Positions 51,018 through 59,017 of a stretch of DNA of 64,000 nucleotides are shown here, in pieces. Within the stretch, counting starts at the first letter, position 1, and each line of letters opens with the position of its first letter. The stretch comes from Pseudophaeobacter profundi (GTDB taxonomy: Bacteria > Pseudomonadota > Alphaproteobacteria > Rhodobacterales > Rhodobacteraceae), in the NCBI RefSeq assembly GCF_029697505.1, contig NZ_JARJEF010000007.1, forward strand, positions 1 to 64,000, in the 5' to 3' direction. The translations under genes were made by a program, and so were the position numbers. Under the pieces are notes generated by a model, which was not told where the DNA came from, did no database searches, and was given only the letters and a program-made list of their open reading frames with translations.

Positions 51018-51962
51018 CTAGTCGAGCAGAGCACTGATTTTGGCCATGGTGGCAATATCGGCGGCCACGCGGCTGGCACTTTGATCCGCGTCCTGCCAGT
51101 AAACCAAGGCACCGGTCTCATCGGCCACGGCCTGGGCACGATCACTCAGCATGGTCTTTTCGGCCACCACGATGATCTTGTCGCGCACATCCTGCGGCGT
51201 ATCCTTTGACACAAACAAGCCGTTCCACAGGGCAATGTTCAGACCTGCATCCAGCTCTCCGATGGCGGGAGCATCGGGAACCAGCGGAATGCGTTCATCG
51301 GTGATCGAGACCAGCACTTTGACCTGGTCCAGACAGGGCAGGATCAACTGCAATGTCGTATTGATGACATCCGCATCCCCCGAAGCCAGCGTATTGCAAT
51401 CCAGCGCATCAAATGCGGCGTCCGATCCCCAGTTGAACCCGGCGTTCTTGGCAAAGGCCTTGGTTACCTGGGTTGGCGTCAGCACATCACCAAAATGGCC
51501 CAGCGCCACGTCATTTTCCTTGGCGTAGGCGGTCAGCTCTTCCATCGTTGAATATGGCGCATCAGCCGAGGTGGCGATGACAAAGGGATAGGTGAGGAAG
51601 ATCCCCAGCGGGTCAAACTTGGCCGGCGTCAACGGCGCGATGTCGATCTGATGGCCCATGACCGGCACGCCGATGACAAAAGAGCCAACCGTGTACCCAT
51701 CGGCCGGGGCATTGGCCACTTCGATTGCGCCGGGGAACGGCCCACCACCGCCGCCGGGCTTGTTCACAACGGCAGCCGCCACGCCATATTCGGCCTCAAA
51801 ATCATCGGCAATCATCCGCGTCAGCACATCCTCCAGATCGCCAGGTGGCCAGGGCACGATAAAGCTCACTGGTTTTTCTGGGTATTCCGCCTGCGCAGCC
51901 ACTGCGCTCAGGCCCAGAGCTGCCGCTGCAGCGGCCCCTTTCACAAGATTGGTCAATTGCAT
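51018..51962 (-). CDS. tripartite tricarboxylate transporter substrate-binding protein TctC family
   Basis: 314 residues. Signal peptide at 1-25 (MQLTNLVKGAAAAAALGLSAVAAQA). The mature part has the Bug/TctC fold: YPEKPVSFIVPWPPGDLEDVLTRMIADDFEAEYGVAAAVVNKPGGGG is the usual opening, with an Asp/Glu-rich DLEDV variant in place of the common GGxTD stretch. It captures the ligand in the periplasm; the ligand is unknown, but the adjacent aminotransferase and aldehyde dehydrogenase suggest an amino or keto acid. Divergent from the IclR gene. Confidence 0.88.
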   Translation of the reverse strand: MQLTNLVKGAAAAAALGLSAVAAQAEYPEKPVSFIVPWPPGDLEDVLTRMIADDFEAEYGVAAAVVNKPGGGGGPFPGAIEVANAPADGYTVGSFVIGVPVMGHQIDIAPLTPAKFDPLGIFLTYPFVIATSADAPYSTMEELTAYAKENDVALGHFGDVLTPTQVTKAFAKNAGFNWGSDAAFDALDCNTLASGDADVINTTLQLILPCLDQVKVLVSITDERIPLVPDAPAIGELDAGLNIALWNGLFVSKDTPQDVRDKIIVVAEKTMLSDRAQAVADETGALVYWQDADQSASRVAADIATMAKISALLD

Positions 51963-52000
51963 TTTACTCTCCCGGTTGGTGCTGAGGTTTCAGCGGGTGC

Positions 52001-52017
52001 GGTTCATTATTTGAACC
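52001..52017. promoter_or_regulatory. IclR-type operator
   Basis: GGTTCA-TTATT-TGAACC, a perfect 6+6 palindrome between tctC (start 51962) and the IclR gene. A GGTTTGAA half-site follows at 52021-52028. Best candidate for binding by the divergent IclR regulator. Confidence 0.65.
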
Positions 52018-52034
52018 ATCGGTTTGAATTTAGA

Positions 52035-52061
52035 TTGACAGTCCACCCGCTTATCTGTCAA
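52035..52061. promoter_or_regulatory. inverted repeat TTGACAG/CTGTCAA
   Basis: TTGACAG at 52035-52041 and CTGTCAA at 52055-52061, 13 bases apart. Each arm contains a TTGACA on one strand, so divergent -35 elements are possible, though good -10 boxes are not obvious. Confidence 0.4.
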
Positions 52062-52135
52062 CAAAATAACATCTTGGGTGTTTGTTTTTGCGAACCAATG
52101 CCCTGTATTCACCCAGATGGAGACCGGATCAGCGC

Positions 52136-52915
52136 ATGGGAACTGTCACCAAAGCCCTGTCATTGTTAAGTTTTTTTGCCCCTGACCGGCCCGAAATCGG
52201 GTTGAGCGACCTCACCCGCCTGTCAAGCATGAACAAGGCTACGGTCTATCGCCTCATGGGCGAGTTGCAGGCGGCAGGATTCGTTGAGCAGGGAGAAGGC
52301 GACCGCGCCTATCGGCTGGGACCGCAGGTTTTGCACCTGGCCGCCCTGCGCGAGGCCTCGACGCCTATTCTATCCGTTTCACGCCGGATCCTGCGCGAGC
52401 TGAGCGATGAAACCGGCGAAACCACCCATGTGTCGCTGGGACATGACAGCTGGGTGCAGACCCTCAGCCATGCCTATTCGCCGCGCCATGCAACCAAGGT
52501 CACCATGGAGGATGCCCAGACGGTGACCTATCATGCCACCAGTTCTGGGCTGGCGATCCTGGCCTATGCCGATCCGCAGTTTGTCGACAGCATTCTGTCG
52601 CAACCCCTGAAAAGCCACACAAGCAAAACGCTGGTCGACCCCGATCTCATCCGCAGCAAACTGGAACAGATCCGCCAGACCGGTCTGGCCGATACGCTGG
52701 GCAGCTTTGAGCTGGAAGTGCATTCCCATGCGGTGCCGATTTTTGGTGCCGACCATCGCGCCATTGGGGCACTGGCGGTGGCCGCCCCCGCCGCCCGCAT
52801 GCCTGCCGCGCAACAAGACATCATTCGCGCCGCCCTACGGCGCGCAGGGGCTGCCCTAACCCATCGTATCGGGGGCCGCCCGCCCGCGGATTACCCCCAG
52901 TGCGCTGCCCCGTGA
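52136..52915 (+). CDS. IclR family transcriptional regulator
   Basis: 259 residues from the ATG at 52136; an upstream TTG at 52082 in the same frame would add 18 residues. N-terminal winged helix (GTVTKALSLLSFFAPDRPEIGLSDLTRLSSMNKATVYRLMGELQAAGFVEQ) and C-terminal IclR effector domain (about 90-250). It is divergent from the tctC-tctB-tctA-ALDH genes and precedes the aminotransferase on its own strand, so it plausibly controls both, through the operator at 52001-52017. Confidence 0.86.
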   Translation: MGTVTKALSLLSFFAPDRPEIGLSDLTRLSSMNKATVYRLMGELQAAGFVEQGEGDRAYRLGPQVLHLAALREASTPILSVSRRILRELSDETGETTHVSLGHDSWVQTLSHAYSPRHATKVTMEDAQTVTYHATSSGLAILAYADPQFVDSILSQPLKSHTSKTLVDPDLIRSKLEQIRQTGLADTLGSFELEVHSHAVPIFGADHRAIGALAVAAPAARMPAAQQDIIRAALRRAGAALTHRIGGRPPADYPQCAAP

Positions 52916-52977
52916 TCCTGCCGTTTTTCCTTCAAGATACCCCCGGTCCTCTCCGGACCTGATCAGGAGTTTACCAG

Positions 52978-54333
52978 ATGAAAGATTCCAATTTCCTCAA
53001 AGAACACAATGCAAAATCGCTATGGCATCCGATGGCGCATCCAGCCGACAGCCTAGCCAATCCGCCAACGATCATCACCGGGGCCAGCGGTGTGCGGATC
53101 CGCGACGTCGATGGCCACGAAGTCATTGACGCAGTGGGGGGGCTGTGGAACGTCAACCTTGGGTTTTCCTGCCAGCCCGTCAAAGATGCCATCGCCGCGC
53201 AGCTGGATGTGCTGCCCTATTATTCAACCTTTCGCGGCACCAGCAATGATCAGGTGATCCAACTGGCGGAAGAGTTGCGCACCTTCTTTGCCCCGGATGG
53301 GCTCAGCCGGGCATTCTTTACCTCGGGGGGATCTGATTCCGTCGAAACCGCCCTGCGCCTGGCGCGGCAGTATCACAAGATCCGCAGCGAGGCTGCGCGC
53401 ACCAAATTCCTCAGCCTGAAAAAGGGCTACCACGGCACCCACATGGGCGGGGCTTCGGTCAATGGCAATGCCAACTTCCGCACCCAGTATGAACCACTCT
53501 TGCCGGGCTGCCATCACATCCCCGCGCCCTATACCTACCGCAATCCCTTCAACGAAAGCGACCCCGAGCGCCTGGCCCAGCTCTGCCTGCAAGCGCTGGA
53601 GGACGAGATCGCCTTTCAGGGGGCTGGCACCATCGCCGCCTTCATCATGGAGCCAATCCTGGGCGCCGGCGGGGTGATCCCCCCCCATGCAAGCTTCATG
53701 CCCGGCGTGCGTGAAATTTGCGACAAATATGGCATCCTGTTGATCGCGGATGAGGTGATCACCGCCTTTGGCCGCACCGGATCCTGGAGCGGATCGCGCC
53801 ACTGGGGGGTGCAGCCAGATTTCATGTGTACCGCCAAGGCGATCACCAATGGCTATTTCCCCTTTGGCGCGGTGATGATCGCGGATCAGGTGGCCGAAGT
53901 GTTTGAACAGGACGAAACAGGCCGCGCCGCTATTGGCCATGGCTACACCTATTCCGGCCACCCCGTGGGCGCGGCCGCAGCCCTGGCCTGCCTGCAGGAA
54001 ACCCAGCGCCTGAATGTGCCAGAAAACGCCGCCGCTCGTGGGCAGGAGCTGCACCAAGGGCTACAGGCCCTGCAACAAAAATACCCGCTGATTGGCGATG
54101 TGCGCGGTGGCCACGGGCTGATGTGCGCAATGGAGCTGGTCGCAGATCGCGACACCAAATCGGCCGCCGACAAAAAGACCCTCGCCAGGCTGCAGGAGGT
54201 CACCTATCAGAACGGTGCCATGGTGCGGGTCTCTGGCCCCAATATCATCCTGTCGCCCCCCCTGGTCCTTAGTACGCAGGACGTCACCGGCATCCTTGCT
54301 GCTCTCGACGCGGGTTTTGCTGCGGTCAGTTGA
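52978..54333 (+). CDS. class III aminotransferase (omega-amino acid:pyruvate type)
   Basis: 451 residues, PLP enzyme. Visible are VRIRDVDGHEVIDAVGGLWNVNLGF, FTSGGSDSVETALRLARQYH (phosphate binding), EPILGAGGVIPPHASFMPGVREICDKYGILLIADEVITAFGRTGSW with the cofactor Asp, and the Schiff-base Lys in CTAKAITNGYFPFGAVM (about 287). Family members transaminate beta-alanine, taurine, putrescine or similar omega-amines to pyruvate. AGGAG precedes the ATG by nine bases. It stands 62 bases after the IclR gene on the same strand. Exact amine unknown. Confidence 0.9.
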   Translation: MKDSNFLKEHNAKSLWHPMAHPADSLANPPTIITGASGVRIRDVDGHEVIDAVGGLWNVNLGFSCQPVKDAIAAQLDVLPYYSTFRGTSNDQVIQLAEELRTFFAPDGLSRAFFTSGGSDSVETALRLARQYHKIRSEAARTKFLSLKKGYHGTHMGGASVNGNANFRTQYEPLLPGCHHIPAPYTYRNPFNESDPERLAQLCLQALEDEIAFQGAGTIAAFIMEPILGAGGVIPPHASFMPGVREICDKYGILLIADEVITAFGRTGSWSGSRHWGVQPDFMCTAKAITNGYFPFGAVMIADQVAEVFEQDETGRAAIGHGYTYSGHPVGAAAALACLQETQRLNVPENAAARGQELHQGLQALQQKYPLIGDVRGGHGLMCAMELVADRDTKSAADKKTLARLQEVTYQNGAMVRVSGPNIILSPPLVLSTQDVTGILAALDAGFAAVS

Positions 54334-54488
54334 TCAAAGACTGAATTTGGCGCGGGCAGCGATTTGCCCCGGCCAAATGCAGCCGCTATCACGCCAGCAA
54401 CCCACACGATAGCGCAGGCAAATGGCCCAAGCACCGGCCCAGGACGCAACCGCAGCCGACCGAAGGGAGGCTGCCACCGGATACCATG

Positions 54489-54518
54489 GCGGGCCCGAAG
54501 CATATGCTTCGGGCCCGC
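54489..54518. terminator. 30-bp perfect palindrome
   Basis: Arms of 15 bases with no spacer, centred on CATATG at 54501-54506. As RNA it gives a very stable hairpin in both directions. No T-run adjoins it, so it may act as a barrier or processing site; a protein-binding palindrome is also possible. Confidence 0.6.
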
Positions 54519-54529
54519 TGCCTCTCATA

Positions 54530-54547
54530 GCGCCGCTCACGCGGCGC
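54530..54547. terminator. second convergent-region hairpin
   Basis: GCGCCGC-TCAC-GCGGCGC, perfect 7-bp stem, 12 bases after the 30-bp palindrome. Confidence 0.5.
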
Positions 54548-54637
54548 GGCACCGTGATATGGCAGAGGCGGCGCTATCGCAGCATCCACCGGTATCGCTT
54601 GCCGTCTTGAACAGCGGCTTGACCTGGGGTCAGAAAG

Positions 54638-55927
54638 TCAAACGAAATGCACATAGAAATCGCGCATCCCATCGCCCTCCAGATCGCGGGTCTTGCGCGC
54701 TTCCTTGCGCTTCATAAAGACGTGGTTGGCAACCAGATCGCTCCCCACCGCCTCGCACAGAGCATGGTCGCGCTCCAAATCAGCCACCGCGCCTTTCAGG
54801 TCAATCGCTGTGCCGTCGCGCGCATCCGTCCGATCAAAACCATCTCCTGTCTCCATCGCAGGCAGTGCATAGCCTTGCTCCACCCCCAACAAAGAGGCCT
54901 GCAATACCGCAGCAACCGCAGTATATGGATTGGCAGACGCATCCGCCATGCGATGCTCCAGCCGCGCCTTGCTCCCCCCTTCAGAGCTGATCCGAGTGGT
55001 GACATTGCGATGATCCCCCCCCCAATTCTGCCAATACCCCGACAGAGACCCCGGCTGCAGTCGCATATAGCTGTTGGCGGTGGGCGCGATCAGCCCCGCC
55101 AGCCCCTTATGGTGATGCACGACACCCGCCAGGCAGCCCCGCGCCAGATCGTTCATATGCTCTGGCCCGCCGCGCGGCCCCGAGGACAGCGCATTGCCGC
55201 CCACCTCGTTCACGAAGGAATAGTTGATATGCATACCAGAGCCGCCGGCCTCGGGCACGGGCTTGGGCATGAAGGTCAGGACGATCCCATATTCCAGCGC
55301 GATCTCTCGCGCCATCAGACGGAACAGCACGATATCGTCCACTGCCTTCACCGCATCATCAAAGGTCAGGGTGTATTCAAACTGCGGCGAGTCAAACTCC
55401 GCCGTGATCATATCCAGCGAAAAACCCATCTCATCCGCCATCGCCCAAATCCGGTCGTTAAAGCGCAACGGATCGGCAAATGGCCCGGTACCGTAGACCA
55501 CGCCCCCCGGCGCGTCATAGGGCATCAAGCGGCCTCGCTCATCCGCCTGCAGCGCATAGGCTTCCAGCTCGATACCCACCTTGGGCTGCAGGCCGCGCGC
55601 CTGCCAGCCCGCAACAGCCCGCTTCAGCGCCCCGCGCGGGCACAGGGACAACGGCACCCCATCTACATCAAACAAATCGCCCAGCACGACATTGGTATTG
55701 GCATGCCAGCTGTTGCGAATATCGTCATGCTGCCAGCGCAGCTCCATATCCGGCATGCCCTGTTTGACCATCGCCCCCGGCGCATCCAACAGATCGCGAT
55801 CATAGTGTGTGCCAAAAACTGAACGGCAAAACCGGGTGTCATCATTGCCAATTTTGGCCGCTGGCAGATACTTCCCCCGCATGATGCTAAGGTGGTCGCA
55901 GAACATCGCGCGCAAGCGGGTCTTCAT
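54638..55927 (-). CDS. glutamine synthetase family protein, second copy (gamma-glutamylamide ligase-like)
   Basis: 429 residues. GS motifs: VGIELEAYAL (about 116-125; Glu metal ligands), AEFDSPQFEYTL, GGSGMHINYSF (about 228-238), LIAPTANSYMRLQPGS (about 283-298) and the late EHRMADASANPYTAVAAV. Short for GlnA-type enzymes and without the adenylylation Tyr region, as in N-methylglutamate/gamma-glutamylamide synthetases. Next to a cytochrome P450 and a class I amidotransferase, the arrangement is like AtdA1 (gamma-glutamylanilide synthase) with AtdA2. I infer that it joins glutamate to an amine for P450 or amidase action. Confidence 0.85.
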   Translation of the reverse strand: MKTRLRAMFCDHLSIMRGKYLPAAKIGNDDTRFCRSVFGTHYDRDLLDAPGAMVKQGMPDMELRWQHDDIRNSWHANTNVVLGDLFDVDGVPLSLCPRGALKRAVAGWQARGLQPKVGIELEAYALQADERGRLMPYDAPGGVVYGTGPFADPLRFNDRIWAMADEMGFSLDMITAEFDSPQFEYTLTFDDAVKAVDDIVLFRLMAREIALEYGIVLTFMPKPVPEAGGSGMHINYSFVNEVGGNALSSGPRGGPEHMNDLARGCLAGVVHHHKGLAGLIAPTANSYMRLQPGSLSGYWQNWGGDHRNVTTRISSEGGSKARLEHRMADASANPYTAVAAVLQASLLGVEQGYALPAMETGDGFDRTDARDGTAIDLKGAVADLERDHALCEAVGSDLVANHVFMKRKEARKTRDLEGDGMRDFYVHFV

Positions 55928-56075
55928 GGCATTGATCCTTCCAGGTTGGTCAATCTGCAGAGGTGGCTGTGTCTAATCTCTTTCAGCTTGTCGTCTTCTT
56001 GGAACAAAAAGCAGCTCCGGTTTCAGAAACATGGCATTACTTAACATATTTAGTGTCACGCGGGGACGATTATTA

Positions 56076-57359
56076 TCACCCATCCTGGTAGATGCGGCGC
56101 GAGCACCGTGTCACACGCACCGGCAGCTCTTTTATGCCGCCGACAAAATTTGATCGCAGAAACTTATGCGGTCCGGCAGCCTCGATGTGGCTGATGCGCT
56201 TGGCCAGTTCTTGAAACAGCACCGTCACCTCCAGCCTCGCCAACCACATGCCCAGGCAGACATGCGGGCCAAACTGGCCAAAAGAAAGATGCCGGTTGGG
56301 GCTGCGCATCAGGTTGACCCGAAAAGGATCGTCAAAATAGCTGTCATCCCGATTGGCCGAAGCAAACCAATACAGCACCTTATCCCCTTCGCGGATCAGC
56401 TTGTCGTGCACCTTGATATCGCGTGTTGCGGTGCGACGAAAATAGATTGCCGGGGTGGCCCAGCGAATGATCTCATCCGCTGCCGTATCCCAGATGGCAC
56501 CCCCCGCCTGCATCTGCGCCAACAGCTCGGGCTGGTGACACAGCGCCTGTATGCCCGCCGCAATGGAATAGCGCGTGGTGTCATTGCCCGCCGCCACCAA
56601 GAGACAGAAAAAGTTACGAAACTCCGTCTCGGAAATGACCGAGCCATCCTTGGCCGGCTGCAGGATCATGTTCAGCACACCGGCGGTATCGCCCGCTTTG
56701 GCTTTGTCGGCCATCAACTGTTTGGCGTAAAGATACAGCTCCGCCCCGGCCGGGGAATTGAAAGGCATTAACCGAAACGCGTCGGTTTCCAGCTTGTCCA
56801 TCACATGGGCCGTGAAATCCGGATCTGTATTGGCAATCAGCGCGTCGCCTTTTTCCACCAACCAGGGCAAATCGGTCTCGGGCAGACCAACCACCCGCCC
56901 CAGCATCCGCATCGGCAGGGTGCGGGCAATCTGCTTGGTGGCATCAAACTCCCCCAGTTCCAGAACCGGATCCAGTATTTCGGCGCAGATATCGCGAATT
57001 TCCTGCTCATACTGCGCCATGCTGGTCTTGGAAAACGCCTTCATCAGCTTCATGCGCACCTGCGAATGTTCTGGCGGATCGGTTTCCTGAAAGGTCCGCC
57101 GCGCCAGATATTCCTCATAGCTCTGATCCTCCATGCGGATCCCGCGCGCCGAGGAAAATACCTCCGTGTTCTTGTTCATCCGGGTGATGTCCTCATAACG
57201 GGTCACCGACCAGAAATTTTCCCCGCCAGGATACTGGGTCCAATGTATCGGATCGTGGCGCCGCAGCCGGGCAAAGGTGTTGTGCGGCGCGCCATGGGCA
57301 AAACTGTCATGACTGCTGAGATCAGCATAGCCGTCGTCCTGTGGTGTCCAGATGGTCAT
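56076..57359 (-). CDS. cytochrome P450
   Basis: 427 residues, cytosolic class I type without a membrane anchor. I-helix oxygen-activating segment AAGNDTTR (about 253-260), K-helix EIIR (about 296-299) and haem-ligand loop FGQFGPHVCLG (encoded at 56254-56285), with one residue more than the short FGxGxHxCxG form, as also seen in CYP125/CYP142-type enzymes. NRDDSYFDDPFRVNLMRSPNRH precedes it. No ferredoxin or reductase gene adjoins, so it must use general partners. It lies 148 bases upstream of the GS-like gene on the same strand and is divergent from the amidotransferase, suggesting oxidation of an amine or its glutamyl amide. Confidence 0.93.
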   Translation of the reverse strand: MTIWTPQDDGYADLSSHDSFAHGAPHNTFARLRRHDPIHWTQYPGGENFWSVTRYEDITRMNKNTEVFSSARGIRMEDQSYEEYLARRTFQETDPPEHSQVRMKLMKAFSKTSMAQYEQEIRDICAEILDPVLELGEFDATKQIARTLPMRMLGRVVGLPETDLPWLVEKGDALIANTDPDFTAHVMDKLETDAFRLMPFNSPAGAELYLYAKQLMADKAKAGDTAGVLNMILQPAKDGSVISETEFRNFFCLLVAAGNDTTRYSIAAGIQALCHQPELLAQMQAGGAIWDTAADEIIRWATPAIYFRRTATRDIKVHDKLIREGDKVLYWFASANRDDSYFDDPFRVNLMRSPNRHLSFGQFGPHVCLGMWLARLEVTVLFQELAKRISHIEAAGPHKFLRSNFVGGIKELPVRVTRCSRRIYQDG

Positions 57360-57383
57360 ATTGGGCTTCCCGAATATCTCTAT

Positions 57384-57395
57384 TATGTATACTAT
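57384..57395. promoter_or_regulatory. possible GntR-type operator between P450 and amidotransferase
   Basis: TATGTATACTAT, with a perfect GTATAC core at 57387-57392, in the 79-base A/T-rich divergent promoter region. FCD-type GntR proteins often bind GTATAC-centred sites. The flanks are not symmetric, so support is modest. Confidence 0.35.
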
Positions 57396-57438
57396 TGGGG
57401 ATCATAAATATGTAAATATAAATCTAATGAGAAATTTC

Positions 57439-58143
57439 ATGCACTTAGCCATTCTGGTTACGAATACTGACAAGAGCAGCTTTGCCGCAAAGCACCCCCT
57501 TGATGAAGAGAAGTTCACCCATCTCATTCAAATGGCGCGCCCGGATTGGCTCTGCAGCGCCTTTCAAATTCATGCCGGCGATTTTCCGGCAGATCTGCAG
57601 GCGTTTGATGGCGTGATGATCACAGGCAGCCCCGCCTCAACCCGTAGCGGCCTGCCTTGGATCGATCCACTCCTGACATTGATACAGAACATGCACGCAC
57701 AAAAGCTGCCTCTGTTCGGTGCCTGCTTTGGCCATCAGGCCATCGCGCTGGCGCTTGGCGGCCAGGTGGCGCAAAACCCCGATGGCTGGGTACATGGGCT
57801 CATCCGGAATCATATGCAGACCCGCCCCGCCTGGGCACGAAAGCTTCCCGCAGATTTTGCCCTCTACGGCTCTCACAGCGAATATGTCGCCCGGCTGCCC
57901 GACGATGCAATTGAAACCGCAAAAAGCAGAGGGCTGAATGCAGGGTTTTGCATAGGCAACCATATCTGGACCAGCCAACACCACCCCGAGATGAGCCATG
58001 ATTTCATCACCGCCCTGACCGAAGAAATGCGCCCCAGCCTTGGCACCGCCGCCTACGCCCAGGCCAAGGACAGCCTGCGCCAACAGGCAGATCAGGGGCT
58101 CTTCGCACAGAGCCTGGCCCAGTTTTTTGACGAAGCTGTTTGA
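57439..58143 (+). CDS. class I glutamine amidotransferase family protein
   Basis: 234 residues. Triad of the GATase-1 fold: Cys in LFGACFGHQAIALALGG (about 93-109), His and Glu in TSQHHPEMSHDF (about 178-189); GVMITGSPAS near residue 60 is the usual oxyanion strand. Start is uncertain: ATG at 57439 or at 57427, both before HLAILVT; an even earlier in-frame start overlaps the P450 start and is unlikely. No synthetase domain is attached, so it probably hydrolyses a glutamyl or similar amide (like PuuD in putrescine and AtdA2 in aniline pathways). Divergent from the P450 and its GS-like partner. Confidence 0.85.
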   Translation: MHLAILVTNTDKSSFAAKHPLDEEKFTHLIQMARPDWLCSAFQIHAGDFPADLQAFDGVMITGSPASTRSGLPWIDPLLTLIQNMHAQKLPLFGACFGHQAIALALGGQVAQNPDGWVHGLIRNHMQTRPAWARKLPADFALYGSHSEYVARLPDDAIETAKSRGLNAGFCIGNHIWTSQHHPEMSHDFITALTEEMRPSLGTAAYAQAKDSLRQQADQGLFAQSLAQFFDEAV

Positions 58144-58186
58144 CCAGATCGGCCGCGCGGCGACCCACGCCACGGCCCCGGCAGAT

Positions 58187-58217
58187 TTCATCTTACCCTA
58201 AATACCTCCGCCGGAGG
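58187..58217 (-). repeat. dispersed terminator-like repeat, copy C
   Basis: Minus orientation: CCTCC-GGC-GGAGG stem followed by TATTTAGGGTAAGATGAA. Starts 37 bases after the stop of the GntR gene, in its direction of transcription. Confidence 0.75.
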
Positions 58218-58253
58218 CCTAGAAACGGCGCAACGCGCCTACGTGACTGCCGC

Positions 58254-59006
58254 CTAGCCAAGCGCCGCCAATAGATCCATCACCGTGACCTGATCAAACT
58301 GCACATGCTCTGCCATCTTGGCCCGCGCCGCACTGCGGTCATGGGCAAATATCAGCTCGGCAATCTCGCGATGTTCGCGGGCAGATTGCGCAATCGACCC
58401 CGGATACTGATAGCGCGCCCGATAATAGGCCATCAGCTTGCGCGCATTGGTCTTGATCATCTCCAACAGAAACGGATTGCCCGCCCCCATGGCCACTGCC
58501 GCATGAAACTGCAGGTTCAGCTGGTAATAGCCATTGGGATCGCCATCGCCCTTTCTGTCCGCATGGGTTTCACAGGCCCGCACTGCCTGTTCCAGCGCCC
58601 GGGCCTGATCGGGGGGCATGCGCCGCGCAGCCAGCCCTGCCGCCTGGCCCTCCAGGCTTGCGTGCACTTCAAGGATCGCCAGAAACTCTTCCAGTGTCGG
58701 CTTGAACAGCACCGCCCCCTTGCGCGGCTGGCGCCGGATCAGACCCGCCGCTTCCAGCTGGATCAGGGCTTCGCGGATTGGGGTACGAGACACGTTATGA
58801 CGCGCGGCCAGCCCCGCCTCATCCAGCAGGTCGCCAGGATTAAGCGCCCCTGCATCGATATCCTCAAGGATCGCGTTCAATAGCCCTTCGGTCTGCCCTG
58901 CCACTGCCCAGCATCCTGTCTTGTCTGTTGCCAAATTCGCCCGCACATTAAGGCCCCGCACCGACCATGGCAACAAAGCACCCGGAGGGGCAACGTTGCC
59001 TGTCAT
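58254..59006 (-). CDS. GntR family transcriptional regulator (FCD domain)
   Basis: 250 residues; start uncertain because no ribosome site precedes 59006 (GTG at 58946 is an option). Winged helix at about 40-100 (LLDEAGLAARHNVSRTPIREALIQLEAAGLIRRQPRKGAVLFKP), FCD effector domain at about 105-240 with the His/Asp pattern FHAAVAMGAGNPFLLEMI and REHREIAELIFAHD for a metal-bound carboxylate ligand. Follows the sulfatase gene by 11 bases, so the two are likely co-transcribed; it may also control the divergent P450/amidotransferase promoter. Confidence 0.85.
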   Translation of the reverse strand: MTGNVAPPGALLPWSVRGLNVRANLATDKTGCWAVAGQTEGLLNAILEDIDAGALNPGDLLDEAGLAARHNVSRTPIREALIQLEAAGLIRRQPRKGAVLFKPTLEEFLAILEVHASLEGQAAGLAARRMPPDQARALEQAVRACETHADRKGDGDPNGYYQLNLQFHAAVAMGAGNPFLLEMIKTNARKLMAYYRARYQYPGSIAQSAREHREIAELIFAHDRSAARAKMAEHVQFDQVTVMDLLAALG

Positions 59007-59017
59007 ATCGGGCGTCT

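Larger units (their letters stand above)
54334..54637. other. convergent intergenic region with two strong palindromes
   Basis: 304 bases without a gene, between the ends of the aminotransferase (plus) and the GS-like gene (minus). Contains the 30-bp palindrome at 54489-54518 and a 7-bp stem at 54530-54547. Probably serves as a two-way transcription stop. Confidence 0.6.

Noticed and set aside
56254-56285. One-residue insertion in the P450 haem loop as a novelty
   Set aside because: The longer FGxxGxHxCxG form is known in CYP125/CYP142-type enzymes, so it is a subfamily feature.
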